Part shown: positions 39,380 to 40,388 of the stretch, in pieces
Layout: each line of letters opens with the position of its first letter
Position numbering within the stretch: the stretch's first letter is position 1
Origin: Candidatus Tepidiaquacellales bacterium UBA6667
Lineage (GTDB): Bacteria; Bacteroidota; Ignavibacteria; Tepidaquicellales; Tepidaquicellaceae
Direction: 5' to 3'
DNA: 40,388 nt
Assembly (NCBI GenBank): GCA_002455255.1
Contig: DKKL01000044.1
Location: 15,925 to 56,312 of the forward strand
Notes under the pieces: model-generated
Told to the model about the DNA's origin: nothing
What the model saw: only the letters and a program-made list of their open reading frames with translations
The model's database searches: none
Made by a program: the position numbers and the translations under genes

Positions 39380-40042
39380 TTAGTGAATTAGATAGAACAA
39401 AGGAAACAGGAAAATCCAGATAACGTCAACCAAGTGCCAGTAAAGTCCGGAGTTTTCAAGTTTTTGATAATTGTTATATGTAATATAATTCTTTTTAATG
39501 AAATACATTATAAACCCGATAAAAGCCATACCAACAATAACATGCAAACCGTGAAGTCCTGTCATAACATAATATAATCCAAAAAATACATTTTGACCCT
39601 GAGACAATTCTTCAAGAGCCGGACCTTTTGGATAAACTCCAAGATGAATTTTATGTGACCACTCAAAATATTTATTAATCAAAAAGATAACCCCGCAAAA
39701 CTGAGTTATCCAGAGGTTTGTCATACAAAGTTTTATATTCTTTTTTTGCAATGCAACAATAGCAAGAACTACTGTGAGTGAGCTTGTCAAAAGAACAATT
39801 GTATTAACAGCACCTAAAACCGGGTCAAGCTGAAGAGCTGCAGCTTTGAAATCTTCAGGATAAATATATCTGTAAGATGCATATAAAATAAACATACCAC
39901 CAAACAACAATAATTCAGTAAATAGAAATAACCATATACCCATTTTTGAGCCAATATCATCACGATGGACATGACCACCGGAGTGATCTTCGGTGTGTCC
40001 GTGTGTAGCATTCGCTATATGTGCGTCTGAATCTTTTTTCAT
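39380..40042 (-). CDS. coxC: Cytochrome c oxidase subunit III
   Basis: A 220-residue subunit III with five membrane helices (about 33-55, 72-97, 105-122, 150-181, 200-218). The signatures are GIWLFLFTELLLFGGMF, FFGLYYVMTGLHGLHVIVG and YWHLVDVIWIFLFPLFYL. The N terminus is rich in His (about seven of the first 26 residues) and could bind metal ions. The start codon overlaps the coxA stop by one base (TAATG), so translation is coupled. Confidence 0.97.
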   Translation of the reverse strand: MKKDSDAHIANATHGHTEDHSGGHVHRDDIGSKMGIWLFLFTELLLFGGMFILYASYRYIYPEDFKAAALQLDPVLGAVNTIVLLTSSLTVVLAIVALQKKNIKLCMTNLWITQFCGVIFLINKYFEWSHKIHLGVYPKGPALEELSQGQNVFFGLYYVMTGLHGLHVIVGMAFIGFIMYFIKKNYITYNNYQKLENSGLYWHLVDVIWIFLFPLFYLIH

Positions 40043-40388
40043 TAATGCTTCTCCTTTACAACTTCGTTTCTGTCATCTTCCCAATCTCTGTGATAAGGTC
40101 CATAATGAACAGTAGGAATATTATCAAAATTTTCCAGAGGTGGAGGAGATGGTACTTTCCATTCCAACGTAGTGCCATCCCATGGATTTTCGGTAGCTCT
40201 CGGTCCATTGTATAACCCTCTGATTAAATTGGTAAACATAAATATCATACCTAAAACCATAATCCAAGAACCAACTGTAGCAACAATGTGATATGGAGCA
40301 AATTCAGGAAGATAATCGTAATATCTTCTTGGCATACCGAGATAACCCATAATAAACATTGGAAAATATAAAACGTTAAAACCAATTA
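40042..40388 (-). CDS. coxA: Cytochrome c oxidase subunit I, C-terminal part (cut by the window edge)
   Basis: The reading frame is open to the right edge. The visible 114 residues read IGFNVLYFPMFIMGYLGMPRR, the well-known stretch before the last helix of subunit I, then the final helix (VGSWIMVLGMIFMFTNLIRG) and a tail with ENPWDGTTLEWKVPSPPP. The haem and CuB ligands lie upstream of the part visible here. It belongs to the aa3-type A family by this tail, and it heads the operon coxA-coxC-coxD-coxB-ctaB within the window. Confidence 0.96.
   Translation of the reverse strand, partial: IGFNVLYFPMFIMGYLGMPRRYYDYLPEFAPYHIVATVGSWIMVLGMIFMFTNLIRGLYNGPRATENPWDGTTLEWKVPSPPPLENFDNIPTVHYGPYHRDWEDDRNEVVKEKH

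Noticed and set aside
1..40388. tRNA or rRNA genes
   Set aside because: No cloverleaf, no TTCGA-type T-loop in a plausible context and no rRNA signature were recognised in the intergenic regions. A covariance-model scan would be needed to exclude small RNAs.

Overview
The window is AT-rich chromosomal DNA from a Gram-negative member of the Bacteroidota/Ignavibacteriota/Kapabacteria side of the FCB group. Four things point there. Two secreted peptidases end in a type IX secretion (T9SS) sorting domain of the QNFPNPFNP...GVYFYRL type. Several promoters read TTG-N20-TAnnTTTG, the Bacteroidota-type -33/-7 pattern. Many genes lack a Shine-Dalgarno sequence. There are numerous outer-membrane beta-barrels and lipoproteins. 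A haem-copper oxidase operon indicates aerobic respiration, and gmhB suggests heptose-containing LPS. I saw no rRNA, tRNA, CRISPR array, IS element or phage gene. The lineage is inferred from these traits, not from a marker phylogeny.

Layout. (1) 1-524 (+): the 3' end of a membrane protein cut by the window edge. (2) 589-9784 (-): T9SS-exported metzincin and M14 peptidases, a lipocalin-like protein, a beta-barrel protein, release factor 1 (prfA) and small membrane or secreted proteins. (3) 10180-13798 (+): an overlapping trio of amino-sugar kinase, guaA and a NagZ-type glycosidase; the kinase appears to start at ATT. (4) 14058-22360 (+): an envelope region bounded on both sides by a duplicated two-gene cassette (Lpp-like coiled-coil lipoprotein plus LysM protein). 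Between the cassettes lie phoH, an orphan periplasmic binding protein, and three genes that together span the envelope: a four-helix inner-membrane protein with a coiled-coil tail (MotA/ExbB/GldL-like architecture), a one-helix periplasmic protein with a GldM-like N terminus, and an outer-membrane barrel. (5) 22445-26668: rsmB and a DinG-family helicase (-), divergent from a SPOUT RNA methyltransferase (+). (6) 26665-40388 (-): a long run, read right to left, of cox genes (coxA-coxC-coxD-coxB-ctaB and a membrane-anchored cytochrome c), a terminator, sirtuin, glgA, gmhB, lipoprotein, FadL-like barrel, rpiB, glyA, trmO-like, tatC and polyprenyl synthase.

The best candidate for an undescribed system is region 4. 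I read 17588-21106 as a possible proton-driven or structural trans-envelope complex, distantly like GldL/GldM, with the flanking LysM and Lpp-like proteins as peptidoglycan partners. This rests on topology, short N-terminal similarity and gene order only. The second cassette also carries a nonsense codon followed by a still-conserved 12-codon tail.
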